64,000 nt of DNA from contig OU015653.1 in the NCBI GenBank assembly GCA_907165275.2, positions 14,352,001-14,416,000 of the forward strand. Reading direction: 5' to 3'. Each line of letters starts with the position of its first letter. Position 1 is the first letter of the stretch. The position numbers and the translations under genes were made by a program. Of this stretch, positions 10,863 through 22,080 are shown piece after piece. Under the pieces are notes generated by a model. It worked only from the letters and a program-made list of their open reading frames with translations. It ran no database searches and was not told where the DNA came from. The DNA is from Zygaena filipendulae (lineage: Eukaryota > Arthropoda > Insecta > Lepidoptera > Zygaenidae).

Positions 10863-11305
10863 TATAGATGTCCACTTTGTGATGACACAACCGTAGATCA
10901 AACGCACCCGTTTTCTTGGATTTTTGTTAGTGGAATGTTTTTTGCTGGCTGTAGCGCTAGATCTAGACAAGTAGTATTGAAAGGTTATCCGACGGTCAGA
11001 AGGTCAGTATTATTGTGAGCTATAAATATCTTTATTATAAGGACGTTATATTTATGGCCCTTCCAGAGCGCGCGTCGCTGCGATACCCCATAACGTAGCT
11101 GAGTATACCGAATTATGGGTCACAGATGTCGCTTACTTCATAAAAACTCGTGACATTATAACATCGTAAAATCGACATTTATTATTTAATTCTTTATATT
11201 TGGCAATAAAAACAATTTATTCCGTTAATAAAGTTCCTTTTATGAATGCCGTATAACAAATAACTGTTTCGCTATGTCATAAATGTACCTAGTATGCGAA
11301 TAAAT
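10863..11305. other. no gene recognised
   Basis: AT-rich, with a patch near 11060-11140 of higher GC. No start codon, splice pattern or repeat border I trust. Confidence 0.35.
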
Positions 11306-11901
11306 TACCTTTTCATTACTCATACTCGGAAAGTAGGTCTGAAGTTGCCTGAGAAGCGGGTTGAAAGTAACCCTTTTCAGCCCTAGGGAGAATCGCTTTC
11401 AACTGACAACTGTCAAATTATAAAAAAAAACTAGGTCTATTTTCACATTTCTATTGAACCATGTTTTAAACTTTCTATACAGCCAGCGCGATGTAAAATT
11501 AAAATAACGTAAAGTTTAAGTAGGTATTAATTAAAATAAAATTCACTCACTTTTCTTAAGCTAATTCCTATTTATATTTTTTTATTTTCTTTAATTAATA
11601 CTTAATAATTAAAGAAAATATTTTTTTAGGTCGCCACAATGTAAATAAAAAGTACTGGCTGAATAGCTAGCCGGCCAAAGAAAAAGAAATAGGTGGGAAA
11701 GTGACTATCCGATCTTCACTCATTTTTTCTTTAGCTCATTCCTATTTTTATTTTGACTTTCCTTGCATTCGTAATGAAAAGCACAGTGTTACCCTCGGGA
11801 GAAAGACTTATTTAGTCCCTCGATCTATTGGCGCCATCGCTACGCTCGGGCGCCAAACCCCGTCTCGGGACTAAATAAGTTACTTTCACCCCTAGGATAA
11901 C
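11306..11901 (-). mobile_element. foldback-type element, copy A
   Basis: Nearly the whole segment is the reverse complement of 39100-39713 and, with deletions, of 37608-37923. It holds a long hairpin (11788-11901), an AT-rich palindrome near 11587-11622 and two copies of TAGGAATTAGCT-type sequence. No coding capacity. I do not know the superfamily. Confidence 0.75.
11788..11901. repeat. 114-nt hairpin of foldback copy A
   Basis: GTTACCCTCGGGAGAAAG pairs with CTTTCACCCCTAGGATAAC at the far end, and TTTAGTCCCTCG with CGGGACTAAA. The middle, GGCGCCATCGCTACGCTCGG next to GCGCC, is itself palindromic. The hairpin could extrude as a cruciform. Confidence 0.8.
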
Positions 11902-11903
11902 AA

Positions 11904-12088
11904 CCAACTGCGAATTGGACCATTTGCGAATTGGACCATTTGCGAATTGGACCATTTGCGAATTGGACCATTTGCGAATTGGACCATTTGAGAATTGGAC
12001 CATTTGCGAATTGGACCATTTGCTAATTGGACGGTTTGCGAATTGGACATTTTAAACCCTCTGGACCATTTGCGAATTGGACCATTTG
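11904..12088. repeat. 16-bp minisatellite abutting foldback copy A
   Basis: About eleven units of GACCATTTGCGAATTG with a few substitutions and one degenerate stretch near 12040-12060. Open frames crossing it on both strands come from the repeat and repeat every 16 residues. They are not genes. Confidence 0.9.
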
Positions 12089-12282
12089 CGCCTAAACGGT
12101 ACTATTACGTAATTCGTTTTTGGTTAGGTTTTTTTTCTTTTGAAACACAATCGTTCCAATTATTCTCTTTGACATTTGAGCTTCGCAGGTGCTTTCAAAA
12201 GCAGGAGTCGCGTATGCTGCAAACTATCTACGAATACAATGAGAGAGATGGCTGTAGAGTGAACCATTATAGGTATAATGTA

Positions 12283-12475
12283 CTAGCCGTGTCCCGCGGT
12301 TTCACCCACAGTAATTTAGAAGTTTCCGCGGGAATTCTATAGCCTATGTTACTCAGGGATAATGCAGCATTCTAATGGTGTAAGAATTTTTGCAATTGGG
12401 TCCAGTAGTTTTTGAGTTCGTAACAAACAAACAAATAAACAAACAACTAAACAAAAATACAAATCTTTCCTATTT
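12283..12475 (-). mobile_element. Helitron-like copy with its 5' tail broken by a MITE
   Basis: Starts CTAGCCGTGTCCCGCGGTTT after A. Its AACAAACAAACAAATAAAC block stops at a MITE at 12476. TATATAATATTATTATAGGA just after the MITE (12714-12733) looks like its displaced 5' end. Confidence 0.6.
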
Positions 12476-12713
12476 GGAGATAGATAAGCAATAGTGTGTT
12501 AACCCACCCTGGAGAAATTTTGAGTAAATTAAAGTTTTAAAATTATAGCGCCATTTTGTTTCAACATTTTTATGTTCAATATTTAGTTACATACATATTT
12601 AATATGTAATAAGGTAAACACATAATTAAAAAACGTTCTCTAACTCTCAATAAATCGTTCGGAATCAATAACTTTGTTTTGTGGGTTAACATGTTATTGC
12701 TTATCTGCGTCCA
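12476..12713 (+). mobile_element. MITE with AGATAAGCAATA ends, copy 2
   Basis: Left TGGAGATAGATAAGCAATA, right TATTGCTTATCTGCGTCCA. Inside the ends, GTGTGTTAACCCACC and GTGGGTTAACATG are inverted. Same length as copy 3. Confidence 0.75.
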
Positions 12714-12733
12714 TATATAATATTATTATAGGA

Positions 12734-13576
12734 TATATTTATTTTGATAACTGGTTACTTCCCGCAGTTTTTCTATCGGGAATGAATGCGTCAATCTAAT
12801 TAGAACATATTCTATTGTTTTAATCGTTTCTTTCATGATATTTAAAAAAGAGAAGTATTTAAATGCAAAATTGCGTGTTCTAAATTTGAGCCAAGCCCAA
12901 AAAACATCCGAATATGTTCACAAACTTTGAGTATTGTTTTTATGCTTAGATTAGATTATAAATTATATAAATGTTTTGTCATCAAAATAACATAAAAAGC
13001 AACTCCCCAGCAATTTTATTGAGTGTTAGAATTATCTCTATACTCTGTCTTTCAAGAGAAGAGTTTATGTAATAGGAGAAAAGAACTGATACAGTCTGAA
13101 ATCATAAAATTTGTACAAACCAATCTACTTTTTAAATCTGAGTTAGGGATAACTCTATTATAAATGAACTCTATTTATTTGTCATCTTTCTACGTCACAA
13201 CGAAGCAGCGGATAGACGTAGAATTTTCCACGGATACCTACTTGAGTAACTAAAAACTGATTCCACATCATAGTTCCTGATTCCTGAAATCCAAAATCAA
13301 ACCGATCGCCTACCACTCCATACCATAGCCTATGACACTCTATAGAAGCGAACCGGTCTCTCCTCACTACTACAGCTATAGGCAAGCGGTTTGTGTGCAC
13401 ATGAGCACGGTTTGACAGAGGGAGACAGAGAGAAAGAGAGTTCCAAATTCAAACTGTCAATATTGTACAACACGCACAGCAGTGACAGCCCACACCGCTA
13501 TCACCTCTAGGCTTACCACTACGTTGTGGTGGGACGCAGGCGAGGGGAGGAGAATGTCGCTTCTTTACTTAGTATA
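12734..13576. other. no gene recognised
   Basis: AT-rich up to 13400, then a GA-rich run (GAGGGAGACAGAGAGAAAGA near 13417) and a moderately GC-rich patch to 13560. Frames on the minus strand at 13182-13400 are short and show no known motif. Confidence 0.35.
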
Positions 13577-14260
13577 CTTAGAATATATTCCGAAATAGCA
13601 CTGGCCCAGTGCTCCCAGTGCCCTGAAATTCGTTCCGAATAACTTTCAGTATCCTGCCCGCAGTATCCGTAGGCGGTATGACGTCATAATCGCGCCAGTG
13701 GTCACAGTACAGAAATGGCGTCATTTCTGTACTGTGACCACTGGCGCTTTGGAGGTAAGGTGCTTTCAGTGGTTTGATCACGTGATCAACCTCGGACCAA
13801 TGATTGGTCTTCTTCTTCTTCTTCTTTTTTATTAAATGGCAACTTTTAAATAATAGTGCCAATGACAATGTGTGACTTGATGGACAAAGCAACGCGATTA
13901 AATAAAAAAAAAACACGATATATTTTGAAATCATGAGATTTCCAAAATAAAATAAAGAACTAAGCAATTAAAAATTATTTACACACCTAACTATTATAAT
14001 TTCTGTACTGTGACCACTGATGATTTGGAGGTAAGGTGCTCTCAGTGGTTTGATCACGTGATCAACCTCGGACCAATGATTGGTCAACCGCGTCGGTCGG
14101 TTGACATGAGTGACATGACAATGACATTGATGACAGTATAGTGGTCTGCGTTCCGTTTTAAATAGTAACCAGTTTTGCTCAGTATATCTAGCTAACTTTA
14201 TAGGCTTCGCAGTATACTGCAGTGACGTCACACCTTACAGTGCTCTCAGTGTTTACGGAA
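13577..14260. repeat. mosaic of palindromes and duplicated blocks
   Basis: A block of about 88 bp at 13721-13808 recurs at 14003-14092 with few changes. Both copies hold the perfect palindrome TTGATCACGTGATCAA (13774-13789, 14050-14065). The first block also forms the right arm of a 26-bp inverted repeat (13692-13747). Minus-strand frames of 129 and 87 codons share a segment only because of the duplication. Probably a rearranged foldback transposon; family unknown. Confidence 0.6.
13692..13747. repeat. perfect 26-bp inverted repeat, 4-nt loop
   Basis: Arms 13692-13717 and 13722-13747 (GCGCCAGTGGTCACAGTACA continuing AGAAATG) are exact complements around GCGT. Confidence 0.9.
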
Positions 14261-14805
14261 CATACCCTTAGTTTTTGTCTTCGTTTTTGCCTCCTGTTAC
14301 CCCATTTAATAAGTCGGTGTACACATTGAATATCCAAAGAGGTTAATAGGATAAACATTCTAATAATAGAGAGGTCGACCGTATTTACCATACTCAAACA
14401 ATTTCGTTACTTCACTCTATAGGTAGGTACTCTATGCCCTTCGGGTCGCGGTTGAGTCGAGGGCAGCGCTGGAGGGGAGAGTCGGGGAGAGATTCCAAAT
14501 TAAGTCAGATATGTGATGCCGTGACAAGGGTCGCCAAGAAATTTTCCGGGCTTATGTTGTCTTTACTCGCGATCTTGGAATATCTTGTGTGAGAAGGAAT
14601 TTCTGAGACGAAAGACGGCGAATTTTAAGAAAGATGTTTGCCAATTTTTACCTTTTGTTTAGAAACGCTGACATGAAAAGTGATCTGTATGTAGCTATGT
14701 CGATGTCGAATAGGATATTACAACAAATATAAGTAATTAAAAAAAATGGATATGCGTATCAGTGTATGAACACGCAAGAAATTATTTTTTAAACTTTCAT
14801 AAACG
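14261..14805. other. no gene recognised
   Basis: Mixed sequence with a GA-rich stretch near 14460-14500. No feature I can support. Confidence 0.3.
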
Positions 14806-14960
14806 ACTTTAGGGTTCCGTACCCGAAAGGTATTAACGGAGCTGTATTGCTGCCACTCGCGTGTCCGTCTGTCTGTCCATCATCTGTCATACGGGTTTTA
14901 CAGTCAAACCGTAGAAGCTGCAGTCTTCAAATTTATATAGGTACGTATAATGATGACCCA
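14806..14960 (-). repeat. fragment of a lepidopteran repeat with GGGTTCCGTACC end
   Basis: TTTAGGGTTCCGTACCCGAA then GTCCGTCTGTCTGTCCATC matches, in reverse, the kind of repeat seen at 55672-56270. Confidence 0.4.
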
Positions 14961-15231
14961 AAGCTTTGCTACTGCACTCACAGACGTTTGTTGTAGCAGG
15001 GTGGCCACTTGCGTCAGTCGGATGACCAATATAATGAATAAATTATTATGTATTGTTGTATGAATATCGTATCGTTATCGAATAAATAATCGAGCCGTAA
15101 TCTAATCAAGACACATCGCAGCGTTACTAAGGGTTCTCGAGATTATATCCTCTAACGAGATTTAAAATTCAGTTAACATAATAAATGTGTTTTCTACTTC
15201 AACAATATTAATCTTGTACGTTTATAAATTA

Positions 15232-15394
15232 CTAGCTGTTCCCCGCTAGAATTAAGGGACGAAAATAACCTCTTGTCCATTTTGTACCCCTAACAACGTG
15301 TATACATTTCACGATGATCGGTTGTGTAGTTAAGGCGAGAAAGGATAACAGACAGACATAGTTACTTTCGCATTTAAGTATAATATTAGTATGA
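15232..15394 (-). mobile_element. Helitron-like copy, shortened core
   Basis: CTAGCTGTTCCCCGC after A, then TGTACCCCTAACAACGTGTA and TAATATTAGTATGA at the far end. The hairpin and GGAGTTCCCGCGG core are largely deleted. Confidence 0.6.
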
Positions 15395-16134
15395 ATGCTC
15401 AATTAATTAAATCTTACTATTTTTAAAAGCTTTTTTTCCAATATAATCCATTCAAAAACTGATTCAAGATACCTAGTCCTTGATAGAGGCAGTCGGTACT
15501 AACTTATTCTGAGGATATCGGAGTGAAGGCGAAAAGTGATATATTGGAGTTGACACATTATTTTTTTGATGATGCCAGTACTCAGGGCGGGGAGACATGG
15601 CAAGGGCTGGTCATCCTTATCTTTTGCACAAAGGGAGAGGGTTGTTAACGTCACTCTCTGAGGTACTCCAACGTTCAAAGGCGAACGACAAAAAAGATAG
15701 AAAAAATATCGTCCAACACACGTAAAAGATATACTCAATTGCAACTGAGCGGAGTTTTTAGGGGCCGAATAGTAATTATCTGAGGGGCTATTGTATAACT
15801 TGTTTCTATAATTTTTCGGTTGCACTCAAAAACATGGCGGTTTTGCAATTACAATATGCACGTTTTGACACCTACTATAACTAGCAATTAAACAAAATAA
15901 ACATACTTTAAAAGTTGAAGGTGTCTAAATATGATTATTTAATCACTTAAACGCATTTTTTCTGATTGAAATTGAAATTTGATAGCAACGAAAGTTACAT
16001 AAGTTCTATTTTAGTTTGTTCCTAATTTCTGGAAAAAAATAAACATTTGGAATAGTTCAGAGAAGCTAAGTTAAAATCACACATCAGATAGAAAGGACAT
16101 CAATTGAGTTTAGAATGGAGATAAATGAAACCCA
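15395..16134. other. unique-looking; unexplained 108-codon minus-strand frame
   Basis: A minus-strand frame at 15499-15825 has no motif I know and is rich in Ser, Tyr and Leu. I do not call it a gene. The rest is AT-rich. Confidence 0.3.
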
Positions 16135-16680
16135 GTGTCGTCGGGTGATTTTTGCTCATAAAACTATTCATCACGCACAAAAACATTGATTAAAGAAATG
16201 AAATGTATTAAAAACCATTTGGGTACCTAAGTTTTTACTAACAATTAATTACTGTTTTCAAAATATACAGTTTTACTAGCTGTCCCCCGCGATTTCATCC
16301 GCGGTAATTTCGGAGTTCCCGCGGTATTTCTGGGAAAGAAGTGCTGTAGTTTACGGTGATAAGCAGTTCCCCGCAATAATTCCGGAGTTCCCGCGGGAAT
16401 TCCGGGATAAAAACTATCTTATCTTTTAAATTGGACCATATTATAAATGGTTACAACATTTTATCAAAATCCGTTCAGTAGTTTCGGAGTCCATCGCGGA
16501 CAAACAACGTGACACGTGATTTATATATTTATATTAAGAAGATGAGTATACTTGGGATGGCAGCAAAAGAAGTTTTTGGATAATTACTGCATTTGCTGTA
16601 ACTTCATTTGCGCGCCTGCCTGGCTTCGCCAAAAGGTCCTCTCTAGTTCATTTATTTTCTCTGTGGTTGAAATACTTGTC
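16135..16680 (+). repeat. older repeat interrupted by a Helitron-like copy
   Basis: Flanks GTGTCGTCGGGTGATTTTTG...CGCACAAAAACATT and CTTGGGATGGCA...AAGAAGTTTTTGG align in order with 47365-47640, which lacks the insertion. The nature of this older repeat is unknown. Confidence 0.6.
16276..16542 (-). mobile_element. Helitron-like copy, complete, in a readable target site
   Basis: The plus strand runs from CTAGCTGTCCCCCGCG after A16275 to TATTAAGAAGA before T16543. That is TC...CTAG between A and T on the element strand. The sequence matches the 5527-5784 subfamily (AAACAACGTGACACGTGATT). An uninterrupted relative of its target is at 47365-47640. Confidence 0.8.
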
Positions 16681-17284
16681 ATGTAAATATTATATTATAG
16701 GCTCACATTGCTATAAATATACCTATTTCTATCACAATTATAATGTAAAGAAATTGGACCATTGCTGAAATTGAAACGGAATTTACCTTGTCGTCGACTA
16801 TTATATGACCTAAAGATATTTTGATGGCTCACCCGACGAGACATTCAGCTGTTAATGAGTTTCTGATGACTTTTAATTCATTATCCGGAACTACGCAGAT
16901 CGGTGTCGATTTTCACAACAGTAACAAATGTTATATAAATTCGTCTACTTTGTTGTACAAATAATTTTCTAATATGACTGTAATTATCGTATTAGAAAAT
17001 CCGTTTCTGCGATCATTATTTTCGTCGTCGCTCGTTATTTATGATAATATGAAGATGAATATTAAGTTAAGGGACTGTGTTTTTCATAAGAACGGCTCTA
17101 CCAATTTTAATGGAATATTCCGCTCGGATTATTCATTAAAATGTAACATGGATGTTAGATAGCCATGATGACGTTAATTACAAGTAGGCAGGGTACCTAC
17201 CTACAATATAATGATAGAGTATAGGAGTATAGGTAATTTATAATAGTAAAAATCAATCTAATCAATTCACTATGAATTGATTAT
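16681..17284. other. no gene recognised
   Basis: AT-rich, no element ends or coding signal. Confidence 0.3.
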
Positions 17285-17591
17285 CTTATATGTATAATAA
17301 AAATGAATCGCCAAATGTGTTGCTAAGCGCATAACTTCCAAACGACTGAACCAAATTGGATAATTGCCTATTTTTTGTGTTCGTTATTGTCAGGACAAGG
17401 TTTATATAAAATAAGTTTGGAGTTCCTGCGGGAATTTCGAAACTCACGCGGGTGAATCTCCGAAACGGTTGGACCGATATTGACGGGACTTTCATGTTTC
17501 ATGACGGGCTGTTGTTATAAGGAGTACATTAGACTGCATTGGAGTTCCTGCGGGAATCCCGAAACTCACGCGGGTGAAACCGCACAGCTAG
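17285..17591 (+). mobile_element. Helitron-like copy with a partly doubled 3' core
   Basis: Starts TCTTATATGTATAAT after A and ends CCGCACAGCTAG before T. The core GGAGTTCCTGCGGGAAT followed by AACTCACGCGGGTGAA occurs at 17419 and again at 17540. The hairpin is shortened. Confidence 0.65.
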
Positions 17592-17609
17592 TATAACATA
17601 AAATACATA

Positions 17610-17896
17610 AAATAATATAAATAAAATTGAAGTGTCTGTTTGTGATTCCAAATTAACAGCTATCCATTAAATGCATATGAAAGTATATACGGTACTTACA
17701 TAAAAAAAATTACAATGTCTGTCTGTTTGTTCCCGCTAATCGGAACAGCTGGATTGATTTTAACGGGAATTTCACTGGCAGATAGTTAATGTTATATAAG
17801 TGATAGGTAACTTAAGCTCCTTTTATATTTTAGAAAAAAAATTGTTATTGCGCTAATCCCGGAACTCACGCGTGTGAAACCGCGGGGTACAGCTAG
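17610..17896 (+). mobile_element. Helitron-like copy
   Basis: Ends ACTCACGCGTGTGAAACCGC then GGGGTACAGCTAG before T17897. The 5' border is approximate. It lies about 20 bp from the previous copy in the same direction. Confidence 0.6.
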
Positions 17897-18359
17897 TCTG
17901 TCATAAATTCGTAAAAGTAGTAATATTTCATAACTAAGAAAGATTTCAGTCTTCTTAGTTCCTTCTTGTTTTCGGAGTGTTGTGCACAAATCGTCATGGG
18001 ATGCAGCCGTAGAACAATACCAAGTTCCCGTTAGGTTTACAGGAGAGGTATACGTAACTAGGTATATTGTGATTTATGAAGTCGTCACTAATGTTTTTGG
18101 CTGCGTGCCGAATTCATCGGAGCCTCAACGCTCCCCGGATTCGTCTGGACGGCGACGCGACGTAAGAAATTTGCTCATTTGTATAAATCTTGCCCGGATT
18201 CCGGTAGCGCTGGTGTTATTGCGATGACAAATGTTACTGTGTGTCTGAAATAATTTACCGCATCAATTAAGTACGAGATATTATGGCTGGGAATTATTTC
18301 GCTTGTCTAACTGTTAAATATTTTTCTTGTATATCATTCGTCTTACCAATATCCTTACA

Positions 18360-18521
18360 AGTCCTCTCACCTCTCGCGTCTGTCTGTCTGTTTGCGATAA
18401 ATTAAGACTAATGAACGGATTTGCATGCGGTTTTCACCAATAGATAGAGTGATTACAGAGGAAGGTTTATACGTATAGTTTATCCTGGAATTACCGCGGG
18501 TGAAACCGCGGGGGTCACTTA
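18360..18521 (+). mobile_element. Helitron-like copy, GTTTTCACCAATAGATAG subfamily
   Basis: Contains TGCGGTTTTCACCAATAGAT, GAGGAAGGTTTATA and the hairpin CCGCGGGTGAAACCGCGG. The end reads CACTTAGTG rather than CAGCTAGT. Confidence 0.6.
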
Positions 18522-19017
18522 GTGTTAACTATAAGTAAGACAGCATTTAACTTGTTACCTTTCGGAGGTAATCACGCATTGATTCCACAATGTTAAATAA
18601 GATCAAGGAAAAAATTACAGCCTAAATAGTTTCCAGTTCCAATAGTGAGGGACCACAATTTGCCCGAAATCCGCATACCCGTGTAAAAAGTTAAACAGAA
18701 TTATAAAGACGGTCGCTTATTCCGGCAAAAAAGGGGACACCGTCGCTCTGTTCTATTGGTCTCAAAATAAGTTAAAGTTAACATACGACGCTATAAGACT
18801 ATGTAGACATCAAAGGAATTCTTTCAGCGAGCCGTTTGTGTCGTGCGCATGGAATACCTAAGAAGCCTCCCGTTCAGATCACACGAAGAGATACAGAGCC
18901 TATCTAGATCACGTATACGATAACCCCGGCGAAGGTCTAATTCCATTTGCGTTCTAGTCAAGTGATAAGTACGTATATCTAGGTATTTTGAAGCATCTAT
19001 GTTATTATTATGTATGA
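18522..19017. other. no gene recognised
   Basis: Mixed base composition; no signal I trust. Confidence 0.3.
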
Positions 19018-19130
19018 CTAGCTGTCCCCCGCGATTTCACTCGCGGTAATTTCTAAATCAAGGATATCTGTAGATACAACACCATCTTGAATGTATTCGC
19101 AAATAGGTTTGCACTGACAAACAAACAAAT
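19018..19130 (-). mobile_element. Helitron-like 3' end fragment
   Basis: CTAGCTGTCCCCCGCGATTT then CACTCGCGGTAATTTC. The similarity ends after about 40 bp. Confidence 0.5.
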
Positions 19131-19261
19131 GTCAAGATGTACTTACCTATAATTCATAATTAATTTGTATTACTAACAATAGTTTATAAGAAATGATGTT
19201 ACTAACAGAATTGATCCATGTCGATGGTCGAATTAAATGAAATTTATTTATTTATTATTTA

Positions 19262-19376
19262 TTATAAACCTTCCTTATGAATCAGTCTATTGGTGAAAAC
19301 CGCATGAAAATCCGTCCAGTAGTTTTTGAGTTTAACGCGAACAGACAGCGGAAGCGACTTCATTTTATACTATGTA
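19262..19376 (-). mobile_element. Helitron-like 5' part, GTTTTCACCAATAGAT subfamily
   Basis: Reverse complement of the 18360 type: AACCTTCCTTATGAATC, TATTGGTGAAAACCGCATGA, then CGAACAGACAGCGGAAGCGA. No CTAG end. Confidence 0.5.
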
Positions 19377-19508
19377 AAGATAATAAGTTAAATACAATTT
19401 GAAGAAGAACAGAACAATAAAAAGCGTGTGTCGAAAATTGTACTTCTTTGGCGTGAATTTGAAATTCGAACACGACAACTTAACACTGAACTTTCGTTGG
19501 CTGAGCGC

Positions 19509-19580
19509 GTTATTTTTAACCGACTTCCAAAAAGGAGGAGGTTCTATGTTCGGTTGTATGTATGTTTTTTTTTTTTCGTT
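19509..19580 (+). repeat. ACCGACTTCCAAAAAGGAGG repeat end
   Basis: AACCGACTTCCAAAAAGGAG followed by GAGGTTCTATGTTCGGTTG and a poly-T run. This is the terminal motif of a repeat family also present at 34185-34236 and 52190-52240 in the other direction. Confidence 0.6.
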
Positions 19581-20939
19581 ACCAGCTAAAATTTTACCAT
19601 CAACTTTATTACTATGCTGTGGTATTCTTTGAAAAACAGTGTGTTTAAGACAAAACGTTGCCAGTGAAAACTGAACTACTAAAGTACTACTGACCTACAC
19701 CAGAAACGTATTTACACAAACGAAACGAAATGTTTTAATTACACCATGGTTAGTTAAAAATATTGAATTCAATTTACTGTAACATGTTTTTAAAGCTGAA
19801 ACATAAAACGCAAAATCCTCGAAAAATATGTGTAAAATTGACTATTAATCACTTTTTTTCGAATTTCCAATATTGCTTTATGCTTTTCTCTATGAAATGC
19901 TGCCGATATATGAGTATTATAACGCTGTCCAAAAGATAATATGGAATTGTTTTGATTCCCCAATTTATATCAAAACCCCTACAGCTGATGGAGTTTTATT
20001 TTATTTACCCCAATTGCTTTGTGTAACGAGCCTAAGTGGTTTAGTTAATGAAAGCAATTGAGGAATAGGAGGGATCATTATGCGGCTAATTGGAGCCGCG
20101 TTTGGGCTTCGTTAAGAATCGGCTGAAGCTGAAACGAACGAGAGCTCTTGAAAATATGTACATGTATGCAGGATTATTTCTCGAGGGCGTACGGTTCCAA
20201 CTGAAAGAAGTCGAGGGTAATAAGTGCTTCCTTGATTTTTAAATTGACGAAATCCCAAAGAGAATATTGCTGGGTAGGTATTATGTAAGATGAACACAAA
20301 TATATAAGTACCGGGTTTAAGATTTGACCAGTAAATTGACTTAAAAAAGAAATTTAAATTTAAAATTAAAAACACACGTTCCATCGGCTTAAGTGTTTCA
20401 ATTAAAGTTGTGTGTCGATATAGATTACCGCATATAATATCATAGCTCGCTTACAATGCCGTGTTCGTGTCAAATACACTTCCATAATATATGGTTTTAT
20501 GAGCATAGTTCGTGACGTAATAACGCTTAAAGTAAATGAAGTGGTTTCAGACTTTAATACCCACTTTACAGCGAGCGCTTGTAGGCTTTTATTGCATTTA
20601 AGCGTTGCGAGCGCTTATGAGCTCGAGTGTTGTGTGTCATTTTGTTGGTAATTCATCTGAGCTACGACGCGATGTACTTAAGTGGCGCAGTAAATTGGTC
20701 TCAATTTTTCAACCGATTCCTTATGAGCGGACGTTGAATTGGGTATTAAAATGGCATTAGATTACATAAATGCTAATAGTGCACCTGCTTCTATTTTTAC
20801 TTATGTACCTACTTCAAATAGTATTTACATACATGATACTCGAGCTATGATAAAAATCTTCAGAGCAACACTGCCACCGCCATTATTATGACAATCACGA
20901 TTTTTTATTTTTAAACTACTTTTTGTTTCTATGACAATC
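19581..20939. other. no gene recognised
   Basis: AT-rich unique-looking sequence. An imperfect inverted pair GCGAGCGCTTGTAGG / AAGCGTTGCGAGCGC lies at about 20570-20625. No coding signal. Confidence 0.3.
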
Positions 20940-21254
20940 CTTACCTATCATTTATGCGAAAGTAACTTTGTTTGTCTGTCTGTCTATTACGCTTTCATGC
21001 TTTAACGGGGCACCTGATCATCATGAAATTTTGCATACACGTTTTCAAGGGTACCTACAGACAAGGACATAGGGTACTTTCCACTCCGGAATTCCGGCGG
21101 GAAATTCGAAATCAACGCCGGTAAATCTCATGAAACTTTGCATACACACTGTCAAAAGAACAGAAAAGGATAAAGGTACATAGAGTATTTTGTGTCTCAA
21201 AATTCTCGCGGGAACGCCCAAATTAATGCGGGTGAAACCGCGGAAAAGAGCTAG
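20940..21254 (+). mobile_element. Helitron-like copy with doubled core
   Basis: TCATGAAATTTTGCATACAC occurs near 21021 and a related form near 21128. The end reads GCGGGTGAAACCGCGGAAAA then GAGCTAG before T21255. Confidence 0.65.
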
Positions 21255-21839
21255 TATTAGCTACTTTGTTTCTAGTTGAGGCATTCAATTCCCCAGTACA
21301 CACAATAACGTAAGACGTAAGCACAAACTCTTAGTAGAGTTGAAAAAACGTGGTGCTTTTTCACACACGTTTTTTTATAATAGAGTTGAAAATATTAGGA
21401 CGGCAAAATAAATCGGCAAGAATCGTCATCACCAGCACAAAAGCACAAGAAGCGAAGGCGCTGAAGGCTGTATTAGTGGCCGGCGATAAAGTGCGCCACA
21501 AACGGCACGAGCATCGCGATAGAGATGACAAATGGGCCATAATGTGACGCCACAAAGTGCCATAAGAGTCATGTAACAACGCGGGGCTACGATAGGCACA
21601 TTAAATAGAAAGGCAAATAAAACCTACATAACCATAATCTAGCCATTTCTAGGTCTCTTCGGGGCGTCTACGGTATTTCCTAATGAAATTATTAATATAG
21701 CGTCAATTTTGGTAATTTGCTAGGAAGCTGCAAAATCTCTTAGTTGTTGCTTGCTTAATGTGAGATTTGCTTGCGATCTCTTTAGTTGATCTTTTTCATA
21801 AGTTATCAATAATCCAAGACTGGAAAAAACAGAGTTCTT
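21255..21839. other. no gene recognised; short GC-rich frame
   Basis: A 65-codon plus-strand frame (21350-21547) contains a Lys/Ala-rich end (KAQEAKALKAVLVAG). The opposite strand is open too. No family recognised. Confidence 0.3.
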
Positions 21840-22080
21840 TTTGTACTCATATTCATATTCATTTATTTGGTAATTAATTATTATCTACATGTCAAAAATC
21901 TTACCTACATAGGTTAAATTGTTATAAAAATAACAAAAGCCTTTGATGACACAAAAGAGTAAAAAAAAAGAGCAACAATGTAAATAACATAAAAAAAGTG
22001 TAAATAATTAACAAATAAAACAAACATTGTAAATTTTAAGACCAAAAATGTATAAATATATATGTGTATGGACTAACTGA
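21840..22080 (-). mobile_element. LINE 3' end remnant
   Basis: The minus strand ends TTACCAAATAAATGAATATG followed by AATATGAG, a tail style common for LINEs here. Upstream it is A/T-rich with no coding part. Confidence 0.4.

Noticed and set aside
11812..12342. Repeat-protein-like frames on both strands
   Set aside because: A 16-bp minisatellite gives a 16-residue period in any frame; no independent coding signal.
13578..14231. Two minus-strand frames (129 and 87 codons) sharing NHWSEVDHVIKPL
   Set aside because: The shared part is the duplicated 88-bp repeat block; the rest has no motif.
15499..15825. 108-codon minus-strand frame
   Set aside because: No recognised motif, no splice or promoter context, and composition typical of random AT-rich sequence.
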